Of a stretch of 44,006 nt of DNA, positions 31,809-40,761 are shown one piece after another; the first letter of the stretch is position 1; each line of letters begins with the position of its first letter. Source of the DNA: JBLNBQ01 sp050260095 (GTDB lineage: Bacteria; Bacillota; UBA5301; DYFA01); assembly GCA_050260095.1 (NCBI GenBank), contig JBLNBQ010000035.1, positions 1 to 44,006 on the forward strand, written 5' to 3'. The notes beneath the pieces are model-generated. The model was given only the letters and a program-made list of their open reading frames with translations. It had not been told where the DNA came from and searched no databases. Both the position numbers and the translations under genes were made by a program.

Positions 31809-33362
31809 TCATTCCTCCCCCTTCGGTTCTTCGCCCCGTTCGGCGGCGGTGAGCGCGGCGGACAGGGCCCGGAGCGCCGGGTAAAGGCGCCGGTAGAGAC
31901 GGTGCTGGCGCCGGTAGACTGAAGCAGGCTCGCGCCGGGGCGTGTACCTCGCCGCCGCAGCACCCCGCACCTGCCGTATCGCGTCCGGGCTCGCGTAGAC
32001 TCCCACCCCAAGGCCGGCCAGCAGCGCGGCCCCGAGGGCCACCGCCTCCTCGATCTCCGGCACGACGACCGTTCTCCCCAGCACGTCGGCCTTGAGCTGC
32101 AGCCAGAACGGGTTGCGCACGGCGCCGCCGACGGCGATCAACTGGCGCGCCCGCGCTCCCGTCAAGCGCTCCATGCGGGCCAGGAGGGCCCGGAGGTCGT
32201 GACAGACTCCCTCCAGCGCCGCACGGACCAGATGGGCGCGGGTGTGGGCGTCGGTGAGCCCCACGAAGGCCGCCCGGGAGCGGGGGTCGACCGGGTTGGC
32301 GATGCTCCCCCGCAGGTGGGGCAGAAAGAGGAGCCCGTCCGCGCCGGGCGGCACGGTCGCGGCAGAATCGCTTAAGGCCCGGTAGGCCGCGCCGGGATCA
32401 TCCGCGGGTATCCCCTTGTCCCCTAGCTGCTCCCGGAGCCACTCGACGACCGCCCCGGACGTCAGGATGGTTCCGATTAGGTAGTACTGGCCAGGGACCA
32501 CGTGGCAGCCGGCCGAGAGCCCGGCGTCGCAGAGCGAGGCGTCGCCCCGGGGCTCCGGGAGAACCAGCAGAACGGCTTCCGCGGTTCCCGTCGAGTCCAC
32601 CGCCACGCCGGGCACGGATGCGCCCGCCGCAAACGCGCCGCAGATGTGGTCGTGGCCCCCGGCGCAGACAGGGGTGCCGGGCAACAGTCCGGTGAGGCGC
32701 GCCGCCTCCCGGCTGACCCCGCCGATCACCGTCCCACTGGCGACCAAAGGCGGCAGAAGCTGCGCCGAGACCCCGGCTCGCTCGAGGAGGCGGTCCGACC
32801 ACTCCCGGCGCCGGAGGTCGAGGAGCCCGGTCCTCGAGGCCAGGGAGTAGTCCATCGCAGCCTCTCCGCTCAGGCGGAACGCCACGTAATCGGAGATGCA
32901 AAGCCAGCGGCGGGCCCGGGCGCACACGTCGGGATGCTCCTCACGCAGCCAGAGCAGCTTGTTCACCGAAGCGATGTGCTGCGGGGCGAAGCCGGTCACC
33001 GCATAGAGTTCGTGCACGTCGGTCCCGCGAAGCCACCGCCGGGCCTGCGGCCGCGTGCACGGGTCGAACCAGGCGAGCGATGGAAAGAGAGGCTCGCCGG
33101 CGGCGTCGAGGAGGACGCCCGACTCGCCGATGCTGCCTACGGCCAGGCCATCGACGGCGCCCGGATCGCCGAGCTGCTCGACGACCGAGCGGATGCCGCC
33201 GGCGAGCGTCGCCCACAGCTCTTTCGGCCAATAGCACGCAAAGCCGTCCTCGTGCTGGTGCACCCGGCAGGAACAGCGGAAGCTCGCCACGGGGGCACCC
33301 TGGTGGTCGTAGGCCACCACCTTCCAGTTGGTCGTGCCGACGTCGATGCCCAGCAGGTACAC
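31809..33362 (-). CDS. FGGY-family carbohydrate kinase
   Basis: The 517-residue protein has the two FGGY lobes: N-terminal ATPase motif LLGIDVGTTNWKVVAYD, substrate lobe SIGESGVLLD and SLAWFDPCT, and C-terminal CAGGHDHICGAFAAG with the catalytic Asp, then IAVGGAVRNPFWLQLKADVL. It resembles xylulokinase- and gluconokinase-like enzymes; the sugar is not obvious. The start is GTG with GGAGG 8 bases upstream, and the stop overlaps the aldolase start region. In this operon it probably makes the first sugar phosphate. A longer reading upstream lacks homology. Confidence 0.93.
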   Translation of the reverse strand: MYLLGIDVGTTNWKVVAYDHQGAPVASFRCSCRVHQHEDGFACYWPKELWATLAGGIRSVVEQLGDPGAVDGLAVGSIGESGVLLDAAGEPLFPSLAWFDPCTRPQARRWLRGTDVHELYAVTGFAPQHIASVNKLLWLREEHPDVCARARRWLCISDYVAFRLSGEAAMDYSLASRTGLLDLRRREWSDRLLERAGVSAQLLPPLVASGTVIGGVSREAARLTGLLPGTPVCAGGHDHICGAFAAGASVPGVAVDSTGTAEAVLLVLPEPRGDASLCDAGLSAGCHVVPGQYYLIGTILTSGAVVEWLREQLGDKGIPADDPGAAYRALSDSAATVPPGADGLLFLPHLRGSIANPVDPRSRAAFVGLTDAHTRAHLVRAALEGVCHDLRALLARMERLTGARARQLIAVGGAVRNPFWLQLKADVLGRTVVVPEIEEAVALGAALLAGLGVGVYASPDAIRQVRGAAAARYTPRREPASVYRRQHRLYRRLYPALRALSAALTAAERGEEPKGEE

Positions 33363-33721
33363 AGGGCCCGCCTCCTTCCACGGTGGTTCTCCGCTCCATT
33401 GGTAGCTGGAGGATGCAGGAATCCCTCCGAAAGGGCGCACCCCCGCGCGTGCGAGTCCCGAAACCGGCATGAAAGGACCAGGGCCCTGAGAGGGATGGGC
33501 GAACCTGCGGAGAAGATGGTCTGGGACGGCTTGCCGGAGACTCAGCCGGGTCGTTACTTGGGGAGAGGCGGCCGCGTGCAGTGCCAGGCGGCCGGGCACC
33601 CGCTGCTCATCGCCGGGCCGGCTTCCTTCCCGCCCGGAACCTTCGCCTCGCCCGAACAGGCGTGATTCCAGCCCTGAACGCCGGCCACCCCCGGAACGAC
33701 GCCGCTCAGGAGGTACGCGTG
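33363..33721. other. intergenic stretch with no supported gene
   Basis: This roughly 360-base gap between the kinase and the ridA fragment holds one plus-strand frame of 56 codons (33495-33665) without a good ribosome site or recognisable product. No clear promoter or terminator was found. It may be further debris of the broken ridA neighbourhood. Confidence 0.4.
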
Positions 33722-33889
33722 GTGAAAGAGGCCATCTTCCCCGCCGACGTGGCGCCCCCAGGCAACCCCTATTCCCCCGCCATCCGGTGCGGCGGGTCTA
33801 TCTTCATTTCCGGACAGGTGGCGAAGGACCCGGAGACCCGGACCATCGCGGGCACGACCGTCAGCGAACCCGCCGGAACCACGCCTTGA
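33722..33889 (+). pseudogene. ridA: N-terminal fragment of a RidA/YjgF protein
   Basis: From GTG 33722 (AGGAGG 8 bases upstream) the frame reads MKEAIFPADVAPPGNPYSPA, IRCGGSIFISGQVAKDPET and then TIAG. This is the first third of RidA, an enamine/imine deaminase of about 125 residues. It then runs into the 3' end of the convergent isomerase-like gene and stops at 33889, so the active-site Arg and Glu region is missing. It is a truncated remnant on the strand opposite to the sugar operon. Confidence 0.8.
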
Positions 33890-35309
33890 GTTCCTCCTCC
33901 GTGGGGTCGACCGGGTCGGGGGTCAAGCCTGGGAGGTAGCGGCACGCCTCGTAGAGCGCCGGCGCAACCTGACCATGCACCCCCGCCACGTGGTGCACGT
34001 AAGGTCCGCGGATGAACCGCTCCTCCCAGGCCGGCCAGTCGCCCACCTCCACCCAGAGGTACGTCCCTCTGGTCCGCGGCCCGGCGGTCCCCCTCGCCTG
34101 GCCGAAGAGCAGGCTGTACTCGCCGTGGTCCCCGTCGAAGCGGACCACCGTGACGTCCCCGCCGCGGATCTCCCACTCGGCCACGCCCGGCGGTTCGCCC
34201 GGCTGGATGTAGTGGCGCCCCACCACGGCGGGGTAGCCGTCCGCCTTGAGCGAGTAGGGGAACGGCCCGCAGTGCCAGAGCAACTCGGCGTCGTCGTTCT
34301 CGGGGTGTCGCACCGTGAGGTCGGCGAAGAAGACCGGGCTCTCTCCCATCCGGGCCGCCTGGGCCATGACCGCGGAGATGGCCCCGTGGATGTCCGTCTC
34401 GCAGATGGTCGGCAGGCCCTCGTCGGTGAGTTCCGCATTCACGAAGCAGGGGATGATCCCCAAGGCGTCCTGCAGGGCGGACCAGCATTGGAAGGCGATC
34501 GCGCTTAAGCCCTCCCCCTCCGCCCACTCCTTCAGCACCAGCTTCAGCGCGGCGAGGCGCGCCACGGCTTCCTCAGCGATCCCCGGAAACTGCACCCGCG
34601 CCCGGAAGTCGGCGAGCGTCGACCGCAGCGCCTCCCCGCCCGCCGCGACGAGGGCGTCCACCCGGCGGACCACGTCCACCAGCGTCAGTGGGACGACCTC
34701 CACCCCGAACCGTTCCAATAGTTCGCCCTCGCTCACCATCATGGTCCAGAACGAGGCGGGGCGGGTGCTGATCTGCCCGATCCGTAGCCTCCGGAAGGCC
34801 TTGACCACCGCGGCCGCCGCCAGGAAGGTACGCACTCCCCGCGCGAAGACCGGGTCGTCCAGCCGGCTGTTGACGATGTAGGTGAAGGGGACCCCCAGGC
34901 GGCGCAGGACCTTGCTCGTGGCGAAGAGCCCGCACTGGGTGTCTCTCTGCCGCAGTCCCCCGGGGAGCGGGGCGTCGTCGCGAGGGCCCCAGAGGAGGAA
35001 CGGCTTGCCCAGGGCGGCCGCCAGTTTCGCCACCGCCTCCTCGGTGCCGAAGTTGCAGTGCGGGGAGAAGACCGCATCGACCCCCTCCTCCCGGAAGCGT
35101 CGGACCACCCGGGGGACGTCGGCCGCGGAGTGGAGCAGCCCCTCCTCGTTTAGCCAACTGAGGTCCACGAAGTCGACCTGCCACTGCCGCAGGCGGTCCG
35201 CGACGAGCCCGGCCTGCGCCCGGGCGGCCTCGCGGCTGAACACGTCCCGTCTCGTGGGCGCATAGCCCAGCTTTATGCGGCCAAGCGCCGTTCTCCGCTC
35301 GAAGTCCAT
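33861..35309 (-). CDS. L-fucose/L-arabinose isomerase-like protein
   Basis: The 482-residue protein resembles the FucI/AraA fold: an N-terminal Rossmann-like part (DAVFSPHCNFGTEEAVAKLA, FLLWGPRDDAPLPGG), a middle part (AIAFQCWSALQDALGIIPCF) and the C-terminal isomerase-like domain (CETDIHGAISAVMAQ, DLTVRHPENDDAELLWHCGP, then PYVHHVAGVHG). Glu in CETDIHGA, Asp and His residues are candidates for the Mn2+ site. It lies in the sugar operon 50 bases after the permease gene, so it probably turns an imported aldose into the ketose used by the FGGY kinase. The exact sugar is unknown, and some relatives are not isomerases. Confidence 0.85.
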   Translation of the reverse strand: MDFERRTALGRIKLGYAPTRRDVFSREAARAQAGLVADRLRQWQVDFVDLSWLNEEGLLHSAADVPRVVRRFREEGVDAVFSPHCNFGTEEAVAKLAAALGKPFLLWGPRDDAPLPGGLRQRDTQCGLFATSKVLRRLGVPFTYIVNSRLDDPVFARGVRTFLAAAAVVKAFRRLRIGQISTRPASFWTMMVSEGELLERFGVEVVPLTLVDVVRRVDALVAAGGEALRSTLADFRARVQFPGIAEEAVARLAALKLVLKEWAEGEGLSAIAFQCWSALQDALGIIPCFVNAELTDEGLPTICETDIHGAISAVMAQAARMGESPVFFADLTVRHPENDDAELLWHCGPFPYSLKADGYPAVVGRHYIQPGEPPGVAEWEIRGGDVTVVRFDGDHGEYSLLFGQARGTAGPRTRGTYLWVEVGDWPAWEERFIRGPYVHHVAGVHGQVAPALYEACRYLPGLTPDPVDPTEEELKAWFRRVR

Positions 35310-35359
35310 CAGGTCCGCCCCCTTCTCTCGCCGCCCGCGCGGCTTAATCTTCTCCGGGC

Positions 35360-36232
35360 CTACTCCTTGAGCGCGCCGGCCAGGAGCCCGCGGATGAAAT
35401 ACCGCCCGAGCAGCACATAGACTAGCACGGTGGGCAAGGCCGCCAGGACGGAACCGGCCATGGGCAGGTTCCAGGCGACCGCCTCACCCCCGGCGAGGTT
35501 GGCCAGCGCCACCGTGATCGGCTGGGCGCTCGACTGCGTGAGGGTTACCGCGAAGAGGAACTCGTTCCAGATCTGAGTGAACTGCCAGATGACCACCACC
35601 CCCAAGGGAGGGCCGGAGAGCGGGACGATCAGCCAGCGGAAGGTGCGGAAGAAGCCGGCGCCGTCGATGGCCGCCGCCCCGAGCAGCTCATCGGGGATGT
35701 TGACGTAGAAGTTGCGGAAGAGCAGGGTCGTGATGGGCAGCCCGTACACCACATGGACCAGGACGAGTCCGGGGAGGCCCCCGTAGAGGCCGGTCGAACG
35801 CAGGAACTGGAAGAGCGGGATGAGGACGCTCTGGTAGGGCACGTACATGCCGAAGATCATGAGCGGCAGCACGACCCGTGCGCCCGGGAAGTCCCACTTC
35901 GAGAGCACGTAGCCGTTCAAGGCTCCGAGGGCGGCCGAGAGAACGGTCGCGCTCACCGCCAGGACGAAGCTGTTCTTGAGGCCGGGGGCCAAGGTCCGCC
36001 AGGCCACCGCGTAGCTCTCCCAGAACGGACGGCTGGGCAGTCTCCAGGCGGTCAGCAGGTTGATCTCGGCCGGCGCTTTCAGGCTCGTCACCACGGTCAT
36101 GTACACCGGCACCAGGTAGATAAGGGCGAAGAGGATGACCAGCGCATACGCGGCCCGTTGCACCCAGTCGGGGCGCCGGTGCGCCTTTGCACGCGGGCGC
36201 GGCGCGTTGGCCGCGGCTGTCTCCGTGTCCAT
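35360..36232 (-). CDS. sugar ABC transporter permease, MalG type
   Basis: The 290-residue protein has six helices and the EAA loop (AAAIDGAGFFRTFRWLIVPL) that contacts the ATPase, with the typical C-terminal FIRGLLAGALKE of CUT1 transporters. The first about 25 residues are a polar cytosolic start. Its ATG overlaps the stop of the other permease gene (TGATG). It forms the channel with that permease. Confidence 0.95.
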   Translation of the reverse strand: MDTETAAANAPRPRAKAHRRPDWVQRAAYALVILFALIYLVPVYMTVVTSLKAPAEINLLTAWRLPSRPFWESYAVAWRTLAPGLKNSFVLAVSATVLSAALGALNGYVLSKWDFPGARVVLPLMIFGMYVPYQSVLIPLFQFLRSTGLYGGLPGLVLVHVVYGLPITTLLFRNFYVNIPDELLGAAAIDGAGFFRTFRWLIVPLSGPPLGVVVIWQFTQIWNEFLFAVTLTQSSAQPITVALANLAGGEAVAWNLPMAGSVLAALPTVLVYVLLGRYFIRGLLAGALKE

Positions 36233-37353
36233 CAGCGTGCCCTCCTCGGACGCAACGAGGTGACCAGGTACGGGATGATGAGCAGCGAGACCATGACCAA
36301 TAGCACGGTGGCGATGGCAGCCCCCTTGGCGAACTGGTTGCCGCGGAAAGTGGTCAGGTACATCGTGATCGCCGGAACGCTGGTGGGAGCGTTGTCGGTG
36401 CCCGCCATCGCCAGCACAAGGTCGAAAATCTTCAGGGCGATGTGGCCGAGGATGATGACCGCGCTCCAGGTGATCGGCGTGAGCAACGGCAACTCGACGA
36501 ACCGGTAGACCTGCCACCGGTTGGCGCCGTCGACGCGGGCGGCCTCCCGCAGTTCGTCGGGGACCGTCCGGAGCCCGGCCAGGTAGAGGGCCATGGTGTA
36601 GCCCGACATCTGCCAGGTGGCGGCCAGCACGACGCCGGCCAGAGCCAGGTGGAGCCCGTGTCCTTCCGGGAAGGGCAGGAGCCGGGCACGGGCTGCGCCG
36701 CCGGTGGCGAGCCACAGCAGCATGACGGCGGCCGGGAGGGCGAGCGCCGCCGCGGCCTCATACCGGCGCCGCCAGAGGTAGAACCCGGCCCCGGCGGCCA
36801 GCACGACGGCGGCTCCGGCGGCGAGATACCCCAACAAGGCCTGGTAGTTGAAGCCCAAGACCTGAGTCCGGTCGCTGAGCCACAGGAACTTCCCCGGCGG
36901 CAGCCCAAAGAGCGTTGGCAAGGCGTTCACCCCGCCCTGCGGCTGCAGCAGCCAGCGCCAGACGGTCCCGGTCACGATGAATGAGAGCGACATCGGGTAA
37001 AGGAAGATCGTCCGAAAGAGGCCTTCCCCCCGGAGGTGCTGGTCGAGCAGAGTGGCGAAGAGCAGCCCCAGGAAGAGCGAGGCTCCCACGAACAGGAGCG
37101 TGAACCAGAGCATGTTGACCATGTCCTGCCGGAAGCGCAGGTCCAGGAAGCCGGTGAAGAGCTCCCGGTAATTGGCCAGCCCGACCGGATGCAGCGTGGG
37201 ATTGAGCGCCAGCGCCCCGCCCGTCCCCCGGCCCCAGTCGGTCGTGGAGACGTAGAGCGTGCGCCCGATGAAGCCGTAGACGAAGATGCCCAGCAAGATC
37301 AGCGAGGGCAGGAGCACCAGTATCGCCGCCAGGCGGTCTCGCCGCATGGACAT
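36232..37353 (-). CDS. sugar ABC transporter permease, MalF type, with an insertion
   Basis: The 373-residue protein has the CUT1 permease start (LAAILVLLPSLILLGIFVYGF), the SLFLGLLFATLLDQ helix, the FRTIFLYPMSLSFIVTGTVWRWLL block and the EAA loop EAARVDGANRW (270-280). Family members usually have about 290-300 residues. Here an extra segment at about 165-235 adds two hydrophobic stretches (173-194, 199-217) separated by RRRYEA, so eight rather than six helices are expected. The ATG has GAGGAG 8 bases upstream. It pairs with the MalG-type permease; no ATPase gene is in this operon. Confidence 0.93.
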   Translation of the reverse strand: MSMRRDRLAAILVLLPSLILLGIFVYGFIGRTLYVSTTDWGRGTGGALALNPTLHPVGLANYRELFTGFLDLRFRQDMVNMLWFTLLFVGASLFLGLLFATLLDQHLRGEGLFRTIFLYPMSLSFIVTGTVWRWLLQPQGGVNALPTLFGLPPGKFLWLSDRTQVLGFNYQALLGYLAAGAAVVLAAGAGFYLWRRRYEAAAALALPAAVMLLWLATGGAARARLLPFPEGHGLHLALAGVVLAATWQMSGYTMALYLAGLRTVPDELREAARVDGANRWQVYRFVELPLLTPITWSAVIILGHIALKIFDLVLAMAGTDNAPTSVPAITMYLTTFRGNQFAKGAAIATVLLVMVSLLIIPYLVTSLRPRRAR

Positions 37354-37438
37354 CGGCCCAACTCCTCCTCGAAAGGCGAGAAGGGGCGCCCCCGCCGTCG
37401 CCGGAAGGGCTCAGGCTGAGCGCCCCCTCAAGCCCGGG

Positions 37439-38698
37439 TCACTGCGCGATGCCGGCCTGGATCGCCAGAGCCTGGGCGGCGTTGGCGGTCGCCTCGGCGT
37501 TGCGGGTGCTGAGGAAGATCTCCATCACAGTGGCGAAGTCGTTCATGAACCGCTCGTTCGCCACCACACCGTGGACCAGGCTGCCGACGATGTCGTCACG
37601 CTGCCAGTCCTTCGCCGCGCTCTGGAGATAGGCGTTGTACTTCGAGAGGTCGCTGTCCACCCGGGCGCTGATCGAGCCCTTGAGCGGGTTGAAGATGTCC
37701 TGCGCCTCGCGGCTGCCGAGCATCCGCAGCCAGGCCAGCGTGGCTTCGCGGTTCGGCGACTTGACCGGCAGGCCGAACGAATCGGAGAGCATCATGAAGG
37801 TGCCCTTGGTTCCCGGGGACGGCGCCCAGCCGTAGCCCTTGCCCGGCTCGAGCTTCAGGGTGGTGGTCATGTACCCGGCGGCCCAGTCGCCCATGATGTT
37901 GAAGGCGGCCTGGCCCTTCACGACCATGTCGGTCGCCTGCTGCCAGGAGAGCGAAGACCCGCCCTTATTGGTGAAGTCGAGGATCCGGCCGAACAGCTTC
38001 CAGGCGTCGATGACTTCGGGGCTGGTCCAGGCGAGGTCACCCTGCCACAGGGCCTGCCATTTGTCGGGACCGAGCTTGGAGAGGGCCACGCTCTCCCAGA
38101 GGTGGTTGACGGTCCAGTTCTCGCCGAGGGAGAGGGGCACGATCCCCTTCGCCTGGAGCGAGGGGGCGATGGCGAGGAATTCTTCCCAGGTGGCGGGCAC
38201 CTTGACGCCCCACCTGCGCAGGTTATCCGGCACGTACCACATGACATTGGAGCGGTGGATGTTCACGGGAACGGACCAGATGCCCTGCTTGGTACTGAGG
38301 AGCTTGAGCAGGCCGGCTGGGAACGCCTTGCGCCAGCCCTCCTGGTTGTAGAGGCTGCTCAAGTCTTCCATGCGCCGGGAGACGACCCAGGTGCCGATCA
38401 GTTCCTGTCCGGCATGGACCTGGAACGTGGACGGCGGGTCGCCGCCGAGCATCCGCGTCTTGAGGACGGCCCGGGCGTTGACGCCGGAACCGCCGGTGAC
38501 GGTGGCGTTGATGACCTTGACATCGGGGTACAGCTTCTGATAGCGGTCGATGAGCGCCTGGAGCGCCGGCCCTTCATCGCCGGCCCACCAGGAGAAGATC
38601 TCCAGGCGGCCGCTGGGCGCCGCGGCCGCGATACCCACCGACCCGGCCAGCAGTGCCATAGTGAGGGTCAACAAGACTAGCCACTTCGCAACCTTCAT
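37439..38698 (-). CDS. sugar ABC transporter substrate-binding protein
   Basis: The 419-residue protein has a signal peptide (1-27, cut after AAA) and the group 1 solute-binding fold: LEIFSWWAGDEGPALQALID, AGQELIGTWVV, a glycine-rich WQQATDMVVKGQAAFNIMGD block and SDSFGLPVKSPNREATLAWL. No lipobox Cys is seen, so it may be anchored by an uncleaved signal or be free. It captures the sugar for the two permeases downstream. The ATG follows GGAGGGG. It is the first gene of the sugar operon. Confidence 0.94.
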   Translation of the reverse strand: MKVAKWLVLLTLTMALLAGSVGIAAAAPSGRLEIFSWWAGDEGPALQALIDRYQKLYPDVKVINATVTGGSGVNARAVLKTRMLGGDPPSTFQVHAGQELIGTWVVSRRMEDLSSLYNQEGWRKAFPAGLLKLLSTKQGIWSVPVNIHRSNVMWYVPDNLRRWGVKVPATWEEFLAIAPSLQAKGIVPLSLGENWTVNHLWESVALSKLGPDKWQALWQGDLAWTSPEVIDAWKLFGRILDFTNKGGSSLSWQQATDMVVKGQAAFNIMGDWAAGYMTTTLKLEPGKGYGWAPSPGTKGTFMMLSDSFGLPVKSPNREATLAWLRMLGSREAQDIFNPLKGSISARVDSDLSKYNAYLQSAAKDWQRDDIVGSLVHGVVANERFMNDFATVMEIFLSTRNAEATANAAQALAIQAGIAQ

Positions 38699-38893
38699 GA
38701 TCTCCCCTCCTAGATTCCTCTCCCCGAGTTTGTCGTTCGTGTCGGCGTGGACGTCCGGCACACCCGCTCATCACCTCCACCTTTCCCGGCGCCCGCCGAC
38801 GAACGCATGGCGTGCGTTCTTCCGGCCTGATTATCTTCCGGGAAATGGCCAACTCCTCCAATGCACGGGCCGTCGTCGCACCGCACCGGCCGC

Positions 38894-38930
38894 AAAAGAA
38901 AAGGCCTTCCAGTCTTGCGACAGAAAGGCC
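38894..38930 (-). terminator. rho-independent terminator after the DUF89-hydrolase pair
   Basis: On the minus strand GGCCTTTC, a 12-base loop and GGAAGGCC form an 8-bp stem with one G-T pair, followed directly by TTTTCTTTT. It lies 27 bases after the hydrolase stop and separates it from the sugar operon. Confidence 0.8.
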
Positions 38931-38956
38931 GTGCGTTCTTGTTCTTTCTCCCCGAG

Positions 38957-39709
38957 CTATTCGGTCTTCGCTTCCTCCGCCGCCACCTCCGCGAGGCGTT
39001 CGTTCACGTTCTCCTGGTATAGCCCCCCGTGGTAGGAGATGATCGCCCGGATGTCGTACTGGGTGAGCTTGCGCAGCGACTCCCTGGCCACGCCGCTCCG
39101 CCAATCGTAGCTGTCCGGACCCTTGACCAGCCGGCCGCCCTGCACCGTGAGCGCGTCCCCGGCAACCAGCGTCTTGCTCCGTTCGAGGTAGAGGCAGAGG
39201 TGCCCAGGCGTGTGCCCCGGGGTATGAATCACCCGGATGCCGCCGCACCAGGGCAGCCGCTCGCCATCCCCGAGCGCCCGGTCGACCTGGACCTGGTTCG
39301 CCGCGTAGAACCGCTTCATGCTTTGGCAGACCGCCTGCATCTGCTCGGGCAGGGCGGCCAGGTTGGCCTCCATTCCCGCCACCTTGATCGCCGGTTTGGT
39401 CCCTTCGAGGAACGGCTTCTCCTCCGCCTGGCAGAGCACTCGCACTTGGCCCGGCAGCGCCTCTCGCAGGGCGGCCAGGCTGCCGACGTGGTCGATGTCG
39501 TGATGGGTGATGATCACCGTGTTCAGACGGGCAAACGGCACGCCGGCCCGCTCCACCGCCTCCCGGAGCTGCGGCGACTGGCGCGGGTAGCCGGCGTCCA
39601 CCAGAACGACCGCGTCACCCTCCCAAAGCAGGGTGGGATGGAGGAACCCTGGGCCGGCCGGGCCGCTCGCCGGAATGTCCAGCATCTCGACTCCGTCCGC
39701 CACTCTCAC
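38957..39709 (-). CDS. metallo-beta-lactamase-fold hydrolase
   Basis: The 250-residue protein has the metal-binding motif THHDIDHVG, the second ligands HTPGHTPGH and GDALTV, and a late His in SYHGGLY, all in normal order. The substrate is unknown; such enzymes cleave esters, thioesters or phosphodiesters. Two GTG starts are possible. One overlaps the DUF89 stop (GTGA, 39718) but sits on top of the AAGGGG ribosome site. The one at 39709, with 10-base spacing, is preferred. It is cotranscribed with the DUF89 gene and ended by the terminator at 38894-38930. Confidence 0.9.
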   Translation of the reverse strand: MRVADGVEMLDIPASGPAGPGFLHPTLLWEGDAVVLVDAGYPRQSPQLREAVERAGVPFARLNTVIITHHDIDHVGSLAALREALPGQVRVLCQAEEKPFLEGTKPAIKVAGMEANLAALPEQMQAVCQSMKRFYAANQVQVDRALGDGERLPWCGGIRVIHTPGHTPGHLCLYLERSKTLVAGDALTVQGGRLVKGPDSYDWRSGVARESLRKLTQYDIRAIISYHGGLYQENVNERLAEVAAEEAKTE

Positions 39710-39714
39710 TTCGC

Positions 39715-40614
39715 TCACTCCCCTTTCGGACAACGGGCTCCACTTCCGGGCGTCCCGGCGGCCTTCAAGACCACGTCCCCCACGCTGCATCCGAGCACGT
39801 CGCCCACCACCTGGCATTTCACGGTCAGCAGGAAGAAGAGCCCCGGGTGCGCCTGGTCGTCCAGGCTCTCGAAGTTGGCGTGGCCCTTGGACAGCACCAC
39901 GCCGGCCGCCCGAAAGGCCGACCAGAACCCGGGCGAAGCCTCCCGGGTCACGCCCAGCACCCCCTGGCCGGTAGTCGTGATCTCCGCCCATTCCTGGAGG
40001 CCGGCCGCAAGGGCGTCCTCCACCAGGGCGTCGTTGAGGATCGGCGCTCCCTTCACGGCCACGGTGACCGGCGCCCTGCGGGCCAACTCAGCCACGGCGA
40101 ACCGGTCCAGCACAATCTCTCCGGCGTTGTCGGCCAGGTAGAGGATCCTCCGGGCGCCGGCCAACCGCTTCAGGAGAAGGTCAAGGTCGCTGTGCTGGAA
40201 GCCCCGGGCCAGCACCTGGTCCACCCGGCTCTCCACGTCGACCTCCTTGAAGATGCCGAAGTCGATGATGTTGCCGGCCGCGGCGATGAGCAAGGCCCGT
40301 TCCAGGCGCTCCGGCGACCCTTCCGGAAACCGTTCGACCTTCGGCGCCAATTTGGGCAGGAGTTCCAGGGCGACCCGGTTGTAACGGCGCTTCGCCTCCA
40401 GGTAGGGGTCGGCCGACCCGGCGGCTTGCGCCCCCGCCCGTATACAGGCGGTGGCCAGCATGGCGGGGGTCGCCGAGCGGAGATCGAGCGCGGCCAACCG
40501 GGCCAGGGCGTCTTGCTGGGCGGCGAGCGCCCGCTCAGCGGGGAGTTCGACGAAGTTGCGCATGTTCAGGATCTGCCCCAGGGTGCAGGGGACGCACTCG
40601 GCTCTGGTCTGCAC
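39715..40614 (-). CDS. DUF89/ARMT1-like damage-control phosphatase
   Basis: The 299-residue protein begins MQTRAECVPCTLGQILNM with the CxxC typical of the stand-alone prokaryotic DUF89 group. It carries the metal-site motif LADNAGEIVLDRF plus KGAPILNDAL and LSKGHANFESL. DUF89 enzymes are metal-dependent phosphatases that remove harmful or damaged sugar phosphates and related metabolites. I chose GTG at 40614 because GGAGG lies 7 bases before it. The C-terminal CQVVGDVLGCSVGDVVLK adds further Cys residues. Closeness to a sugar operon fits a housekeeping role on phosphorylated sugars, but that is inference. Confidence 0.9.
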   Translation of the reverse strand: MQTRAECVPCTLGQILNMRNFVELPAERALAAQQDALARLAALDLRSATPAMLATACIRAGAQAAGSADPYLEAKRRYNRVALELLPKLAPKVERFPEGSPERLERALLIAAAGNIIDFGIFKEVDVESRVDQVLARGFQHSDLDLLLKRLAGARRILYLADNAGEIVLDRFAVAELARRAPVTVAVKGAPILNDALVEDALAAGLQEWAEITTTGQGVLGVTREASPGFWSAFRAAGVVLSKGHANFESLDDQAHPGLFFLLTVKCQVVGDVLGCSVGDVVLKAAGTPGSGARCPKGE

Positions 40615-40761
40615 GAAACCGCCTCCGGCCATTAGGTTGGCCGTTTGCCCGCCACCATCCTGCAGGTGCGCTGCGAACACCGACAGGAACCGGCGGCAGA
40701 GTCACGAAAGGAAGGCGGAAGGCATTGCGGTAGCCTGCTCAAGAGGAGGTGCCCTGCGCTC

